Source: Phycisphaerae bacterium
Lineage (GTDB): Bacteria; Planctomycetota; Phycisphaerae; UBA1845; Fen-1342
Assembly: GCA_030428945.1 (NCBI GenBank)
Contig: JAUIEC010000001.1
Location: 530,438 to 594,437 of the forward strand
DNA: 64,000 bases
Reading direction: 5' to 3'
Part shown: positions 26,280-37,866 of the stretch, piece after piece
Numbering within the stretch: position 1 is the stretch's first letter
How the letters are laid out: each line of letters begins with the position of its first letter
Position numbers and translations under genes: made by a program
Notes under the pieces: model-generated
The model's database searches: none
Seen by the model: only the letters and a program-made list of their open reading frames with translations
What the model was told of the DNA's origin: nothing

Positions 26280-26349
26280 TTCGGCCATGCCCGCACCGCT
26301 GCTTGAGCGGCGGGCGGTGTTCTTCCGTGACCCGCTGAGGTTCGACCGC

Positions 26350-27501
26350 GTGAGCGAGCGCCTGATCACCATCCTGCTGCTGTCGGCCGGGGGCGTCAGC
26401 CTGCTGCTGGGACTGATCGCGGTTCCGCTGATGATGCGGATCGCGCGGCGGATCGGCTACGTCGATCATCCCGGCGGGCACAAGTCGCACGCCGACCCCA
26501 CGCCGTACGGGGGCGGGGTCGCGATGTTCGCGGCCGCCTGGCTGCCGCTGCTGCTGCTGCTGGTGATCCAGCCGCTGGTGCCCGAGGCGTGGGTGGCCGA
26601 GACGTTCGGCGAGCAGGCCCGGGCGCTGCTGGGCGGCCTGGCGCTGCGCTGGTACCAGGCGGCGGCGATTGTCGGCGGCGGCCTGCTGCTGTTCGCGCTC
26701 GGGCTGCTGGATGACTTCCGTCCGCTGGGTCCGTGGGTCAAGCTGGTCGTGATCCTGGCCGTCGGCGCGCTGGTCGCGACGGTCGGCGAGGTGCGTCTCG
26801 CGACACTGCTGGGCCCGGTGCCGTCGCTGCTGGTGACCGTGCTGTGGATCGCGGTGGTCGCCAACGCGTTCAACTTCCTCGACAACATGGACGGACTGAG
26901 CGCGGGCGTCGCGGCGATCTGCACGTTCTTCCTGATTCTCTGCGGGGTGCTGGCCGGCCAGATCCTGGTGCCGGCCCTGGCGAGCGTCTTCCTCGGATCG
27001 GTGCTGGCGTTCCTGGTGTTCAACTTTCCGCCGGCCCGGATCTTCATGGGCGATGCCGGCAGCCTGGTGCTCGGCTACATGCTGGCGGTCACCTCGGTGC
27101 TGACCAGCTACTGGGAGAGCGGCACCGACCGGCAGCCCTTCGCGCTGGCAATGCCGCTGGTGATCCTGGCCGTGCCGCTCTACGACATGATCAGCGTCGT
27201 GATCATCCGCCTGTCCGAAGGACGCAGCCCGATTCGCGGCGATCAGCGACATTTTTCGCACCGGCTCGTGCAGCGCGGCCTGTCGCGGCGGCAGGCGGTC
27301 CTGACCATCTACCTGGTGACCGGCACAACCGCCCTGGCGGCCACGCTGCTGCCGGAGGCCGACCTGCGGACCAGCGCGACGGTGCTGTCGATCGTCGTGC
27401 TGGTGCTGCTGGTGATCGCGATCCTGGAAGCCCCGGACCAGAGGGCGGGCGAGGCATCGCCCCCGCGGCGGCGTGAACAGCAGGGGAGCGGCGAATCGTG
27501 A
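26350..27501 (+). CDS. WecA/TagO-type undecaprenyl-phosphate sugar-phosphate transferase
   Basis: About 383 residues from the GTG at 26350, which has GAGG nine bases upstream and begins just before the first membrane helix. An ATG at 26287 would add 21 polar residues. About ten membrane helices. Motifs: DHPGGHKSHADPTPYGGG, the loop with ALGLLDD, NFLDNMDGLSAG, and FMGDAGSLVLGY with the catalytic aspartates of the MraY/WecA family; the late RRGDQRHFSHR-like loop reads IRGDQRHFSHRLVQRGLS. It starts a lipid-linked glycan by loading a sugar-phosphate onto undecaprenyl phosphate. Its stop overlaps the next gene's GTG. Confidence 0.88.
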   Translation: MSERLITILLLSAGGVSLLLGLIAVPLMMRIARRIGYVDHPGGHKSHADPTPYGGGVAMFAAAWLPLLLLLVIQPLVPEAWVAETFGEQARALLGGLALRWYQAAAIVGGGLLLFALGLLDDFRPLGPWVKLVVILAVGALVATVGEVRLATLLGPVPSLLVTVLWIAVVANAFNFLDNMDGLSAGVAAICTFFLILCGVLAGQILVPALASVFLGSVLAFLVFNFPPARIFMGDAGSLVLGYMLAVTSVLTSYWESGTDRQPFALAMPLVILAVPLYDMISVVIIRLSEGRSPIRGDQRHFSHRLVQRGLSRRQAVLTIYLVTGTTALAATLLPEADLRTSATVLSIVVLVLLVIAILEAPDQRAGEASPPRRREQQGSGES

Positions 27502-29702
27502 CGCGGATCATCGAAAGATCGTCCCGACCGGGCTGGCTCGTGGCGGCGGTGTTCGCGCTGCTGGCCTGTTCGCTGGCGGTGCGGGTGCTGATTACCGAGA
27601 CCTTCGACCGGGCCGAGCCGTTCTTCCTGCGGGACGTGCCGAGCGGCCCCACGCCGCTGACGACGGCGCTGCTCGATCTGCTCGTCCTGATCCTCGCGGG
27701 TACCGCCCTGGCGCTCCGCGGAGCCTGGCTGTCCCGCGGCGGATGCCTGGCGGCCGGCCTGCTGGTGCTGGCGTTCGGCGTGTCGGTCGGGTTTGCCGGC
27801 GACCGGCGGCTGGCGCTGAACGGCGGATCGAGCCTGCTGATCACGTTGCTCGCGGGCTGGGCGCTCGTCAACCTGCGGGTGCCGCGCGCGTGGACGCTGC
27901 TGCTGGTGCCGCTGGTGCTGGCGGTCTGCGCGGCCGACGCGGTCAAGTGCCTGGGACAGTCCGGCTACGAATTCGAAATGACCCGCCAGCAGTGGGAACT
28001 GCATAAGCAGGAACTGGCCGCTTCGGGCGTGGATGTCGCCGTGCCGCAGATGATCGACTACGAACGCCGCCTCGCCTCGGCCGAGGCGTTCGGCTACCAG
28101 TCGCATCCGAACGTGGCGGCCGCGCTGCTGACGATCGGGCTGCTGCTGGGGCTGGGCGCGCTGCTGGCGAGCCTGTCCGGGACCTGCGGGTCGGGCTTCC
28201 CGTTCGTCCCCGGCGCGGTCTGCCTGCTGCTGGGCGGCGGAATCTGGTCGACCGGCAGCCTGGCGGGCGGGGCGAGTGCCGGGCTGGGCGTTCTTCTGCT
28301 GGCGGGGCTGCACGGGTGGCGCGCATCGGCGGCGACCACGCGGCGGCTGCTGATCGCCGCGTACCTGGCGGGCTTCGGACTGCTGCTCGGGCTCGGACTG
28401 GCCCGCGGCGGCCTGCCGGGGGCTTCGCTCGACTTCCGCTGGCAGTACTGGACCGGCGCCGCCGGCGTCGTGGCCGAGGCGCCGCTGACGGGCGTCGGTC
28501 GGCTGAACTTCGGGCCACGCTACCTCGCGCATCGACCGGCCGCCGCCACCGAGGCGGTCGCCGATCCGCACAACGTCTGGGTGGCCGTGCTGGCCGAGTG
28601 GGGGCCGCTCGGTCTGCTCGGGGCCGGGCTGCTGGCCTGGCTGACGATCGCCGCCCTGCTGCGCTGGCCGGTCGTCGATGACCAGCACGAAGAGGAACCG
28701 GCCGGTCGGTCGGTCGGGCCGCTGTGGTGGATGCTGGCCGGCGTGCCGCTGCTGCACGTGCTGTTCTCCGGAACGCCGCTGCTGGCCCCGGGTGTCGGGC
28801 TGCTGTGGGCGATCGAACTGGTGGTGGTGTTCGCCGGCGTGTTCGTGCTGCTGGCCGGCGGAATGCCGCACCTGGCCGGGCAGCGGTCGCGGGCGGCGCT
28901 CGGACGGGGGATCGTGGTGGCGGTCTGGGTCAACCTGGTGCACAACCTGGTCGGGTTTTCGCTGATGACCTCCGGCGGGTTGTCGCTGCTGGTGCTGGCG
29001 TGCGTGGCGGGGATCGCGCTGCGCGGGGGCGGGTGGTCGCCCGGCGGTCGCTTCTCGCCGCTGTTCGCCGGGCTGACGGTGCTGCTGGCGGCCGTGCTGC
29101 TGGCGGTGGTGGTCCTGCCGACCGCCCGCAGCGAGCGGGCCTACCGGGCGGCCCGACAGGCGGGGCAACTGGAACAGGTCCGCGCGTCGGCCGCGGCGCT
29201 GGCGGCGGCGGATCCGCTTGACCCGCGGGCCCCGCGAACGGCGGCCGGGCAACTGGTCAGCCTGGCGCTGCATCCGCGGGCGCCGGCGAACCTGCGGGTC
29301 GAACTGTTGCGCGAAGCCGAGGGCTACGCGGCCCGCAGCGTGGCGCGCGACCCGCGCAATCCGGCCGGGTCACAGATGCAGGCCCGGATCGCGTTCGAAC
29401 TGGCCCGTGGTGCGGCGGATGACGTGGTCGCGCGACGGCTGCGCCTGCAGCAGGCGCTGGGATTCTGGGAACAGACGATCGAGCGCAACCCGCAGGCCGC
29501 CCGCCTGCGACTCGAGGCGGCCCGGACGGCGGTCGCGCTCTACCGCCAGCAGGGCACCGAGCGGGCCGGCGCGCTGGCGCGGGCCTGGCTGTCGCGGGCG
29601 CTGGAACTGCATGCGCTGCGCGACGCGGCGTCCACGGCGCGGCTGACCGAGGCGGAACTGGCGGAAGTCGCGGATCTCCGCGCGCAGGTCACGGGGCCCT
29701 GA
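27498..29702 (+). CDS. O-antigen ligase/polymerase-like membrane protein with TPR tail
   Basis: 734 residues; GTG start overlapping the previous stop (GTGA). About twelve hydrophobic segments up to residue 545. Around residues 330-370, GVGRLNFGPRYLAHRP followed by DPHNVWVAVLAEWGPLGLLG is the Wzy_C signature, including the conserved histidine. The last about 190 residues are helical and TPR-like. Such proteins join or polymerise lipid-linked glycans at the outer face of the inner membrane. Coupling to the WecA-type transferase supports a shared glycan pathway. Confidence 0.85.
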   Translation: MTRIIERSSRPGWLVAAVFALLACSLAVRVLITETFDRAEPFFLRDVPSGPTPLTTALLDLLVLILAGTALALRGAWLSRGGCLAAGLLVLAFGVSVGFAGDRRLALNGGSSLLITLLAGWALVNLRVPRAWTLLLVPLVLAVCAADAVKCLGQSGYEFEMTRQQWELHKQELAASGVDVAVPQMIDYERRLASAEAFGYQSHPNVAAALLTIGLLLGLGALLASLSGTCGSGFPFVPGAVCLLLGGGIWSTGSLAGGASAGLGVLLLAGLHGWRASAATTRRLLIAAYLAGFGLLLGLGLARGGLPGASLDFRWQYWTGAAGVVAEAPLTGVGRLNFGPRYLAHRPAAATEAVADPHNVWVAVLAEWGPLGLLGAGLLAWLTIAALLRWPVVDDQHEEEPAGRSVGPLWWMLAGVPLLHVLFSGTPLLAPGVGLLWAIELVVVFAGVFVLLAGGMPHLAGQRSRAALGRGIVVAVWVNLVHNLVGFSLMTSGGLSLLVLACVAGIALRGGGWSPGGRFSPLFAGLTVLLAAVLLAVVVLPTARSERAYRAARQAGQLEQVRASAAALAAADPLDPRAPRTAAGQLVSLALHPRAPANLRVELLREAEGYAARSVARDPRNPAGSQMQARIAFELARGAADDVVARRLRLQQALGFWEQTIERNPQAARLRLEAARTAVALYRQQGTERAGALARAWLSRALELHALRDAASTARLTEAELAEVADLRAQVTGP

Positions 29703-29766
29703 CAGCCGTGACGGAAGGGGAGCAGGGTTCCGGGCGGCCGGTGTCCCTGGTCGGGTCGGACGCGGA

Positions 29767-30093
29767 TCAGGCCTGGAGGTCGATTCCGTTCGGCGGTTGG
29801 TCGTCCCGGGCGGTGGCGTCGGATTCCGGCGCGCCGGCCTGGTCGGTGGTGTCTTCGGGGGGCTGGTCGCTGAAGGCGCGGCCCTGGCCGCCGCCGTTGC
29901 CTTCGCCGTCGGCGTAGACCTGGCTGTCGAGGTCGTCGTTCTCGATGGCTTCCTTCAGACGCTCGGCGAACGGATCGGTCTGGGTCCGTCCGGCCTGCCG
30001 GCTGGCATCCTGGGCTTTCTTCTCCCCCGCGACGCGTTGGGCGCCGTGGGCCTGGATCAGTCCGGCGTGGCCTGGCGGGGGGATCGACGACAT
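29767..30093 (-). CDS. Small acidic protein after fliA; possible FlgM-like anti-sigma factor
   Basis: 108 residues, low complexity and probably disordered, without cysteine or membrane segments. It starts 16 bases after fliA stops, on the same strand, and is the last gene of the flagellar cluster. The central DPFAERLKEAIENDDLDSQ resembles the FlgM stretch in which ERV..LK.AI.NG is followed by a polar tail. FlgM is a short, unstructured inhibitor of FliA. This similarity is weak and by eye only, so the call is an inference; another flagellar accessory role is equally possible. Confidence 0.5.
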   Translation of the reverse strand: MSSIPPPGHAGLIQAHGAQRVAGEKKAQDASRQAGRTQTDPFAERLKEAIENDDLDSQVYADGEGNGGGQGRAFSDQPPEDTTDQAGAPESDATARDDQPPNGIDLQA

Positions 30094-30109
30094 GGTCGGG
30101 CTCCTGGGG

Positions 30110-30973
30110 TTACGCGACGAGGTCCGTTCCGGCTCCGGCCCCGGCCAGGACGGCCACGGCGCCGACGCCGAGCTGCTGGCGGAGGCGTTCGATGATCGCC
30201 GAGTGCATCTGGCTGACGCGCGACTCGGACAGGTCCAGCGTGGCGCCGATGTCCTTCATCGTCATCTGCTCGTAGTAGTACAGCACGATGATCAGCCGCT
30301 CGGCCCGGGTCAGGTTGTTGCGGATGAAGTCGCTGATGTCGGCCTTGTGCGCTTCGGCCACCGGGTCGCGGCTGTTCTCGTCGGAGATCACGTCGGCCTC
30401 GGCCAGGTCGCGGTTCGAATCGCTGTCGCTGAGTTTCTGCGAGAGCGAGACCAGCGAAACCGCCTGGGCGTCGCGGACGAGCTTGTCGAGCTGCGGGCGG
30501 GTCAGGCCGAGGCGCTGGCCGACCTCTTCTTCGCTCGGGATCCGGCCGAGCTCGACTTCGAGGGTCCGCATGATCTGGTCGAGCTTGTGGGCCCGGTGCC
30601 GGACGAGGCGCGGGACCCAGTCCATGCTGCGGAGTTCGTCGAGGATCGAGCCGCGGATCCGCGGGGCGCAGAAGGTCTCGAACTTGACGCCGCGGTCCGG
30701 GTCGAAGCTGTTGAGGGCATCGACCAGGCCGAAGGTGCCGGCGCTCATCAGGTCGTCGACGTCGACTTCGTCGGGAAGCTTCGCGCCGATCCGCTCAGCC
30801 GCGTAGCGGACCAGGTGCAGGTAGTGCTCGACCAGCCGGTTGCGCGACGCGTCGTTGCGCTCGGCCAGGAAGGTCTGCCACGTGCCCTGCAGTTCGGCGA
30901 TGTCCTCGATCTGACGGACCCGGTTGTCGCGCGTCACCCGCCGCAGGCGGCCTGCGAATCTCCAGCGTTCCAT
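30110..30973 (-). CDS. fliA: RNA polymerase sigma factor FliA (sigma-28, FliA/WhiG family)
   Basis: 287 residues. Region 2: LVRYAAERIGAKLPDEVDVDDLMSAG then GLVDALNSFDPDRGVKFETFCAPRIRGSILDELRSMDWVPR. Region 3: IPSEEEVGQRLGLT. Region 4: LTRAERLIIVLYYYEQMTMKDIGATLDLSESRVSQMHSAI. The region between 3 and 4 (about 170-215) is longer than usual and acidic. There is also a short basic N-terminal extension. It directs late flagellar gene transcription in the family. It is preceded by a small membrane protein gene with a CCGATAGAAC element before it, so it may control its own operon. Confidence 0.95.
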   Translation of the reverse strand: MERWRFAGRLRRVTRDNRVRQIEDIAELQGTWQTFLAERNDASRNRLVEHYLHLVRYAAERIGAKLPDEVDVDDLMSAGTFGLVDALNSFDPDRGVKFETFCAPRIRGSILDELRSMDWVPRLVRHRAHKLDQIMRTLEVELGRIPSEEEVGQRLGLTRPQLDKLVRDAQAVSLVSLSQKLSDSDSNRDLAEADVISDENSRDPVAEAHKADISDFIRNNLTRAERLIIVLYYYEQMTMKDIGATLDLSESRVSQMHSAIIERLRQQLGVGAVAVLAGAGAGTDLVA

Positions 30974-30988
30974 ACGTTCTCACCCCTG

Positions 30989-31267
30989 TCAGGACTCGGT
31001 CGTTGCCGGCGCCGGTTCGTCCGTCGCGGAAGCGGCCGCGGTCGCCTCCTGATGTGCACGGTCGATTTCGAACTTGCGACGCTGCAGGTGGTCGCGCAGG
31101 ACGAGCTTCCCCGCCCAGCCGACGAACTGCCCCAGAAAGACGGCCATGACCATGATCAGCAGGGCCCGCGTCAGCACGGTCGTCGGCGGATTGCCGACCG
31201 CGATCCCCGCCAGCAGCCCGAAGGCGAACGCCAGCAGGCCGAGTTGCGCTCCGAGCTTGCCTACCAT
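30989..31267 (-). CDS. Small two-helix membrane protein between flhF and fliA
   Basis: 92 residues, with hydrophobic helices at about 9-27 and 31-56 and an acidic, alanine-rich tail. It starts with MVGKLGAQLG and lies 15 bases before fliA. I do not recognise a family. Its place in the flagellar operon suggests an accessory role; this is inference. The CCGATAGAAC element at 31286-31295 lies 18 bases upstream of its ATG. Confidence 0.6.
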   Translation of the reverse strand: MVGKLGAQLGLLAFAFGLLAGIAVGNPPTTVLTRALLIMVMAVFLGQFVGWAGKLVLRDHLQRRKFEIDRAHQEATAAASATDEPAPATTES

Positions 31268-31285
31268 GTCATCGGCTCACAGCAG

Positions 31286-31295
31286 GTTCTATCGG
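31286..31295 (-). promoter_or_regulatory. CCGATAGAAC element upstream of the fliA operon
   Basis: Exact 10-mer CCGATAGAAC on the minus strand, in the 155-base gap after flhF. It resembles the FliA-type -10 GCCGATAA. The same 10-mer occurs twice more in the window, at 56801-56810 and 56922-56931. No clear -35 box. Confidence 0.4.
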
Positions 31296-32443
31296 GCGCG
31301 CTGCCGAGGCAGCGGATGCGCGGGGCGGCACTTCGTGCGCGGCACGGTCGGGGTTCGGCCGATGGTCGGGCTGTGTCCTGTAAACAATCGCTTCTGGTCA
31401 CGACAGCCTCCTCGGGAACGGCTCAGGCCTGCTGCGGAAATTTCACCGGAATGGGCGCCGCCCCCCGGCCTGCGTCCGAATACCGGATCGCCGGCGCAGC
31501 GTCCGCGCTGCAGACCGCCCGCGTCAGTTCCACCGGACACGCGACCTGCAGGTCGTGCGGGACCGTCTGCCCGCCGCTGGTGTAACTCAGCGCCAGCGCC
31601 AGGCGCTCGGCCGTGTTCAGCACCACCCCCATCCCGAGCGCCTCGTCCAGCCGGGTCAGCAGCAGGCGGTTGGGACGCAGTTCGGCGAAGAAGCCGGCCA
31701 TGTGGCTCTGCACCGCGGCATCCATCGAAGCCGGCAGCACCAGGTGCCGTTCGTCCGGGCGAAAGGCCGCCAGCATCTCGGCAAGCTGTGAGCGCCGGTC
31801 GGGGTCGTTCGGGCCGAGCCCGGACGTGTCGACCAGGACCAGGTCGGCGTCGACCAGTTCGGGGCGCAGAGCCCGGGCCGCGTCGAGCGACTGCGGCGCC
31901 TCGTGCCGCGCGCCGATCAGTTCGGCGTAGCGGGCAAGCTGTTCGTGACGACCGACGCCGTGCAGGTCGAGCGAGACCAGCACCGCCCGCCGGCCCTGGC
32001 GGAGCACGAACTCGGCCGCCAGCTTGGCCGCGGTGGTGGTCTTGCCGGCCCCGGCCGGTCCGACGAGGGCGACACAGGCGGGTCGGTCCTCGTGCAGGCG
32101 GATGCCGCCGGCGGTCGGGATCAGGCGCGCCACGGTGTCCTGGAAACGCTGCTGCGCGTCGCCGGCCGGGTCCTCACCGGGTCGACCGGCGGCCGAGAGC
32201 AGGCGGCGGGCAAGCTGGTCCGAGACGGCCGCGGCGGTCAGTCGCTGGTACTGGCCGCGGGCGTGCGCGGGAATGCGACTGTCGCGGTCGGGGGTCGCCG
32301 CGGGTGGCTGTTCCTCGGGCGGGGCGGCGGTGATCTCGACCTGTTGCGCGCCGGCCATGCCGCGCAGTCCGGGGGCGTGCACGGCGCGGGTGCCGAGGAT
32401 GACGGCCTGGGGTCCGAAGGCGGCCTTGACCCGGGCGAGGGCC

Positions 32444-34558
<2,115 letters not shown>

Positions 34559-34577
34559 CTGTGCAAGTCACCTCGTG

Positions 34578-35639
34578 TTAGCTGGCGGCCTTCCGGGTCA
34601 GCTGGTAGACGTAGGCCAGCACTTCGGCGACGGCCTTGTAGTACATCGGCGGGACCTCGTCTCCGACTTCGGCGGCGGCGAAGAGAGCCCTCGCCAGCGG
34701 CGGGCGCTGGACGATCGGGATGCCGTGCTGGTGGGCAAGCTGGCGGATGCGGGCGGCGATCAGGTCGACGCCCTTGGCGACCATCCGCGGGGCCCGCATG
34801 GTGGCTTCGTCGTACTTCAGCGCGACGGCGTACTCGGTCGGGTTGGTGACGATCACGTCGGCGGTCGGCACCTCGGTCTGCAGGCGCTGCATGGCGAGTT
34901 TCATCTGGGCCTGGCGGCGGCGCGACTTCAGCAGCGGGTCGCCGTCCATCCGCTTCATCTCGTCGCGGACCTCCTGCTTGGTCATCTTGAGCTGCTCCTC
35001 CAGCCGCCAGCGCTGGTAGAGATAGTCGAGCAGGCCCAGCAGCAGCAGGATCAGGGCCATCCGCAACGCGAGCTGGAAGACCACCTGGCTGGCGAGGAAG
35101 AAGATCCCGTAGGAATCGACCGCGGCCGTGCCGAGGATCGGGTCAAGCTGGCCCAGCACGCTGTAGTAGGCCACGCCGGCCACGAAGACCATCTTCAGCA
35201 GGCCGAAGCCGGTGCGGGTCAGCGAGTCGAGCGAGAAGATCCGCTTGAGCCCCTTCTGCGGGTTGATGTGGTCGAGCTTCGGTTCGAGCTTCTTCCAGGT
35301 CAGCAGCGGCCCGGTCTGGGCGACGGCCCCGCACAGGCCGATCACCAGCAGCAGGATCAGGAACGGGGCGATGATGCTGAGCGTGATCCGTCCGGCCCGC
35401 TTGATCCAGATCAGCATGGCCGGGCCGGTCTGCTCCGACGGCGCGGCGATGTCGTGCGTCAGCGCCAGCAGCCCTTCGAAGATCTGCGGACCGAGCGCGT
35501 TCAGCAGCGCCAGGCCGGTCAGCAGGACGATCGCGGCCGTCAGGTCCTGGCTGCGCGGCACCTGCCCCTGTTCGCGGGCCTCCTGGCGCCGGCGTGGGGT
35601 TGGTGCTTCGGTCTTGTCGCCGCCGTCGTTCTCGGCCAT
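34578..35639 (-). CDS. flhB: Flagellar export switch protein FlhB
   Basis: 353 residues: about 30 polar N-terminal residues (DGGDKTEAPTPRRRQEAREQ), four membrane helices, then the cytoplasmic switch domain. The self-cleavage site, normally NPTH, reads NPTE in VIVTNPTEYAVALKYDE. The Asn-Pro scissile pair is intact but the histidine is glutamate. Cleavage changes substrate class from hook to filament in studied species. Three bases separate it from fliR upstream. Confidence 0.95.
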   Translation of the reverse strand: MAENDGGDKTEAPTPRRRQEAREQGQVPRSQDLTAAIVLLTGLALLNALGPQIFEGLLALTHDIAAPSEQTGPAMLIWIKRAGRITLSIIAPFLILLLVIGLCGAVAQTGPLLTWKKLEPKLDHINPQKGLKRIFSLDSLTRTGFGLLKMVFVAGVAYYSVLGQLDPILGTAAVDSYGIFFLASQVVFQLALRMALILLLLGLLDYLYQRWRLEEQLKMTKQEVRDEMKRMDGDPLLKSRRRQAQMKLAMQRLQTEVPTADVIVTNPTEYAVALKYDEATMRAPRMVAKGVDLIAARIRQLAHQHGIPIVQRPPLARALFAAAEVGDEVPPMYYKAVAEVLAYVYQLTRKAAS

Positions 35640-35642
35640 GGG

Positions 35643-36431
35643 TCAGTTCCGTCCGGCCAGCGCGCAGGTCTCGGCGATCCAGCCGAAGGTCTCCGCGAGG
35701 GCGAGGGTGAAGGTTTCGAGGGCGACCGGCAGGGTCACGGCCAGCAGCGTCAGGCCGAGCAGGCCCTTGATCGGAAAGCCGAGCGTCAGGATGTTGAGCT
35801 GCGGCACGGTCCGGCCGACGAAGCCCAGCGCGATGTTGATCAGGAAGAGCGTCAGGACCACCGGGGCGGCCACGCGAATGGCGACGTTCGTGCCGAGCGT
35901 CATGGCTTCGAGCATCAGCGGCACGGCGTGTTCGAGTCCGGACGAGGCGGCCAGCAGCGGCAGTTCGGTGAAGGTGTCGAGCACGACGCTGAGCAGCACG
36001 CGGTGTCCGCCGAGGATCAGGAAGATGACCGTGCCGAACTGGACGAAGAAGCTGCTCAGCAGGGTCGACTGCACGCCGGTGGTCGGGTCGGCGATCTGTC
36101 CGAAGGCCAGGCCGGCCTGCTGGGCGATCAGCAGGCCGCCCATCTCGAGCCCGACGAAGATGACCCGCACGACCAGGCCGATGACGGCCCCGAGCAGCAG
36201 TTCGCCGGCCACGCCCAGCGCCAGGCCCAGCGCGGTCGTCGGCAGGTTCGCGGGCAGCGGGACCAGCGGCGTGCAGAGCGCGGCCATGCCGAAGACGAAG
36301 GCGGCCCGGATGTGCACGGGAAAGCTCAGCCCGCCGATCAGCGGCTGGAACATGATCATGCCGCCCAGCCGTCCGACCACGAGGGCGAACAGCGGCAGTC
36401 GCAGGATCAGTCCGAGCATTTCCGCGGGCAC
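35643..36431 (-). CDS. fliR: Flagellar export protein FliR
   Basis: 262 residues with six to seven membrane helices. Typical features: LFALVVGRLGGMIMFQPL at the N terminus, GLLIAQQAGLAFGQIADPTTGVQ in the middle, and the IALGFVGRTVPQLNILTLGF motif. FliR joins the FliP/FliQ core of the export gate. It lies 20 bases downstream of fliQ and 3 bases upstream of flhB. Confidence 0.95.
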   Translation of the reverse strand: MPAEMLGLILRLPLFALVVGRLGGMIMFQPLIGGLSFPVHIRAAFVFGMAALCTPLVPLPANLPTTALGLALGVAGELLLGAVIGLVVRVIFVGLEMGGLLIAQQAGLAFGQIADPTTGVQSTLLSSFFVQFGTVIFLILGGHRVLLSVVLDTFTELPLLAASSGLEHAVPLMLEAMTLGTNVAIRVAAPVVLTLFLINIALGFVGRTVPQLNILTLGFPIKGLLGLTLLAVTLPVALETFTLALAETFGWIAETCALAGRN

Positions 36432-36451
36432 GGTGGTTCCTTTCGCGCGTC

Positions 36452-36709
36452 TCAGCCGCCGGCGAACATCAACTGGCTGTATTCCAGCAGGCGACCGGCG
36501 ATCCAGGGAATGAAGAACACGGCCGCTCCGAGCATGGCGACGATCTTCGGCACGATGCTGAAGGTCTGGTCCTGCAACTGCGTGATCGTCTGGAACAGGC
36601 TGATCGCCAGTCCGACGACGATCCCCGTCCCGAGAATCGGGGCGGCCACGATCAGCGCGGTCAGCAGCGCTTCCCGCCCGATGTCGAGCGCCTGAGCCTG
36701 ATCAAGCAC
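36452..36709 (-). CDS. fliQ: Flagellar export protein FliQ
   Basis: 85 residues from the GTG at 36709, with GGAG six bases upstream; the frame is open further upstream but lies in repeats. It has two membrane helices and the family motif around FQTITQLQDQTFSIVPK. It is a minor component of the export-gate core. The 230-base gap to fliP upstream is unusual, because the two genes usually abut. Confidence 0.95.
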   Translation of the reverse strand: MLDQAQALDIGREALLTALIVAAPILGTGIVVGLAISLFQTITQLQDQTFSIVPKIVAMLGAAVFFIPWIAGRLLEYSQLMFAGG

Positions 36710-36939
36710 GGGAGACTCCAGAGAAGGGAACAGGGAACCGGGAACAGTGAACCGGGCCCGGGTCGCGCGCCACGGCGATCTTCGCAGTGTCGGGCCGCCG
36801 GTCGCCCCCGCCACCCGGGAAGAAGACACTGCCAGGATGGCCGTGGCACCCCCCGATTGCCGCGCGGTGCGCGGTCGAGATGGCAGGCCGGACTGCCATT
36901 CCTCTTTCACGCTTCCACCTTTTCACGCTTTCACTCATG
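36710..36939. repeat. Repeat-bearing gap between fliP and fliQ
   Basis: GGGAACA-type units at 36722-36760 (GGGAACAGGGAACCGGGAAC and variants) and TTTCACGCTT/TTTTCACGC words at 36904-36937. No coding signal. It interrupts a gene pair that is tightly linked in most flagellar operons. Confidence 0.6.
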
Positions 36940-37758
36940 TCAGGTTCCCACGCTGGCCATCAGGGCGCCGGCGATCAGGTGCCAGCCGTCGGCCAGGACG
37001 AACAGCAGCAGTTTGAACGGCAGCGAGATCAGGACCGGCGGCAGCATCATCATGCCCATCGAGACCAGTACCGTGGCGATCACCATGTCGATCACCAGGA
37101 ACGGCAGGTAGATGCGGAAGCCGAGGATGAACGCCAGTTTCAGTTCGCTCAGCATGAAGGCCGGGATCAGGGCCGTGGTCGGCACGTCGCTGCGCGAGAT
37201 CGTCTCGGTCTCCGGCACCGAACGCTGCGCCGCGTACTCGTACAGCATGTAGACGTCCTGCTGGTTGCCGGCCTCCTCGATCTGGTCGAACATGAAGCTC
37301 CGCAGGTGACCGCCGGCCACGCCGATCGCGTCAAGCTGACCGATCTCGTCATTCAGGTAGGGCTGCACCGCCTGCTCGTTGATCTGCCCGAAGACCGGCG
37401 CCATCACCAGGAAGGTCATGAACAGCGCCAGCCCGACCAGGACCTGCGACGGCGGCAACTGCTGCGTGCCGAGCGCCTGGCGAAGCAGGACCAGCACGAT
37501 CAGCATCCGGGCGAAGCTCGTCATCATCAGCAGCAGGCTCGGCGCCACCGTCAGCAGCGTCATCACCACCAGGATCTGCAGCGATGAAGTCAGCGACGCC
37601 TTGTCGCGCGCCGCCGGAATCAGGCGACTCACGTCCGGCACGTAAAGCGGATCGCCGCCGGCCTGCGCGGCGGCCGTCCCGACCAGCGCGGCGGCGCAAC
37701 CCGCGGCCAGCAGGCGGCCGGGCGTCAGACGGAATGTCGCAACCGCTGCCCGCGGCAT
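36940..37758 (-). CDS. fliP: Flagellar export protein FliP
   Basis: 272 residues from the ATG at 37758, with GGAGG five bases upstream. It has a signal-like first helix, then the conserved FliP core: LTVAPSLLLMMTSFARMLIVL, the LRQALGTQQLPPSQVLVGLALF motif, VPTTALIPAFMLSELKLAF and MGMMMLPPVLISLPFKLLLF. FliP is the main subunit of the export-gate core and is among the most conserved flagellar proteins. fliO lies 108 bases upstream. Confidence 0.96.
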   Translation of the reverse strand: MPRAAVATFRLTPGRLLAAGCAAALVGTAAAQAGGDPLYVPDVSRLIPAARDKASLTSSLQILVVMTLLTVAPSLLLMMTSFARMLIVLVLLRQALGTQQLPPSQVLVGLALFMTFLVMAPVFGQINEQAVQPYLNDEIGQLDAIGVAGGHLRSFMFDQIEEAGNQQDVYMLYEYAAQRSVPETETISRSDVPTTALIPAFMLSELKLAFILGFRIYLPFLVIDMVIATVLVSMGMMMLPPVLISLPFKLLLFVLADGWHLIAGALMASVGT

Positions 37759-37866
37759 GGGGTCCTCCGTGACCACTCTCTCGGCAGGCCGCGGAACGGA
37801 TGCGGGGCTCGTCACCCGCGGCCGAACGGCCCGCGCTGCCTGTCTACCTGCGAAAACGCCTCTTGC

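Noticed and set aside
24651..26306. Open frames through the repeat block and opposite the GlmU-like gene
   Set aside because: Their repeated RRDACAT and AGRLCHT words are translations of the palindromic repeat, and the rest is antisense to a recognisable gene.
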